A stretch of 6,326 nt of DNA from Micavibrio sp. Lineage in GTDB: Bacteria > Pseudomonadota > Alphaproteobacteria > Micavibrionales > Micavibrionaceae. Made by a program: the position numbers and the translations under genes. Below the pieces are notes generated by a model. It was not told the DNA's origin. It ran no database searches and worked only from the letters and a program-made list of their open reading frames with translations. Below are positions 5,541-6,326 of the stretch, in pieces. Numbering within the stretch: the first letter of the stretch is position 1; the number at the start of each line of letters is the position of its first letter. The stretch lies in the NCBI GenBank assembly GCA_030824805.1, contig JAPJRC010000095.1, positions 1 through 6,326 of the forward strand, read 5' to 3'.

Positions 5541-6326
5541 ATGGCGAGCGCGAAACCGTCTGTTTTGTTGATCAACCGTGTCTACCCGCCCGTTCGCGGC
5601 GCGAGTGGACGCATGCTGCGTGATCTTGCCCGCGAAATGACCCGTTCGGGATGGAATGTCACCGTGCTGACCACGGGCGACAAAACATTTTCGGAAAAAG
5701 ACGGCGGCACGACGGTCTTCCGCGTAAAGGCGCCTTTGAATCCGCGCGGCATCATCTCCTATGGCCGCGTTCTTCTGAAGCTTTTCCTGGCCGCCATGAA
5801 ACAGCCGCGGCATGATCTCATCATCACTTTGACCGATCCGCCCTTGCTGGTAACGGTCGGACGCCATGTGGCCCGCAAAAAAAGATGCAGCCACATGCAT
5901 TGGTGCCATGATTTGTATCCGGACCTGTTCCCGTCCATCGGCGTGAAGCTGCCGGAATTTGTTCTGCGAGCGCTAGCCAAAACTGCGCGACGTTCCATGA
6001 ATAAGAGTGGCAAAGTAATCGCTGTCGGCCGTTGCATGGCGAAATATCTTGCGCATACGGGCGTTGAAACGGGCCGTATCAGCATGGTGCCGAACTGGCC
6101 GGATACGGAACTGGCCGATCCCAACCGCAAAGCCAAGCGCAGTGATGTGCGTTTGAAAGACAATGTGCCTATGGCACGACCGCCGGAAACGCTTCTGCGC
6201 GACGATTCCCCGCGCTTCCGTATTTTGTATGCGGGGAACATTGGCCGTGCCCACCCTATGAAAGCCATTCTCGAGGCCGCGGAATATCTGTCGGTATATC
6301 CGGAAATAGAATTTGCCTTTGTGGGC
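5541..6326 (+). CDS. GT-B glycosyltransferase (family 4-like), 3' end outside window
   Basis: The frame is open from ATG 5541 to the window edge (262 codons). The N-terminal Rossmann-like domain opens with VLLINRVYPPVRGASGRML: a first strand, then the glycine-rich loop G20-A-S-G23 typical of GT4 enzymes, followed by W-N-V-T-V-L-T (38-44). Further marks are LIITLTDPPLL (93-103), HWCHDLYPDLFP (120-131), and KVIAVGRCMAKYL ... ISMVPNWPD (158-188), the usual domain boundary. The C-terminal nucleotide-sugar domain begins at FRILYAGNIGRAHPM (226-240); its E-x7-E region is not in the window. Between the domains lies a charged insert of about 35 residues (190-224). The product is presumably a cytoplasmic or membrane-associated enzyme adding a sugar to a lipid-linked or surface glycan; donor and acceptor are unknown. 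The ATG follows the ligase TAA with no gap, in the same frame, with a weak AGGA just before, so translational coupling is likely. Confidence 0.88.
   Translation, partial: MASAKPSVLLINRVYPPVRGASGRMLRDLAREMTRSGWNVTVLTTGDKTFSEKDGGTTVFRVKAPLNPRGIISYGRVLLKLFLAAMKQPRHDLIITLTDPPLLVTVGRHVARKKRCSHMHWCHDLYPDLFPSIGVKLPEFVLRALAKTARRSMNKSGKVIAVGRCMAKYLAHTGVETGRISMVPNWPDTELADPNRKAKRSDVRLKDNVPMARPPETLLRDDSPRFRILYAGNIGRAHPMKAILEAAEYLSVYPEIEFAFVG

Noticed and set aside
5759..6268. 169-codon minus-strand frame under the glycosyltransferase
   Set aside because: The plus frame shows GT-B motifs along its whole length; the minus product is Arg/Ser-rich with no motif.

Overview
The window looks like a piece of an alphaproteobacterial chromosome of moderate GC content. 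The main clue is the left edge: the C-terminal end of a mitofilin/Mic60-like membrane protein followed directly by hemY, an order typical of alphaproteobacterial heme-biosynthesis loci (usually hemC-hemD-mitofilin-hemY). I cannot fix the genus. Nothing points to a phage, plasmid, IS element, CRISPR array, rRNA or tRNA.

Layout. (1) Positions 1-1828, plus strand: the end of the Mic60-like gene, then hemY (two membrane helices plus a TPR-rich body). (2) 1830-2576, minus strand: a rhomboid intramembrane serine protease that meets hemY tail to tail with one base between them. (3) 2577-2725: about 150 bp holding a plausible promoter for the rhomboid gene and a strong intrinsic terminator for the next minus-strand gene. 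(4) 2726-3406, minus strand: a 226-aa protein of no family I recognise, with an acidic stretch followed by a Gly/Lys-rich linker. (5) 3407-3632: a divergent intergenic region with two short operator-like inverted repeats and weak promoter candidates. (6) 3633 to the right edge, plus strand: an exported Gln/Asn/Tyr-rich protein, an O-antigen ligase/polymerase-like membrane protein, and the first 262 codons of a GT-B (family 4-like) glycosyltransferase that starts on the base after the ligase stop codon.

How the genes work together. The left block belongs to heme and inner-membrane organisation. The right block looks like the start of a surface-polysaccharide locus: a cytoplasmic sugar transferase and a membrane polymerase/ligase, possibly co-transcribed with the exported low-complexity protein. 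The rhomboid and the acidic unknown protein sit between the blocks as separate, apparently unrelated units. No clearly new system is proven here. The least explained items are the exported Q/N/Y-rich protein beside the ligase, and the acidic-linker protein with its operator-like promoter region.
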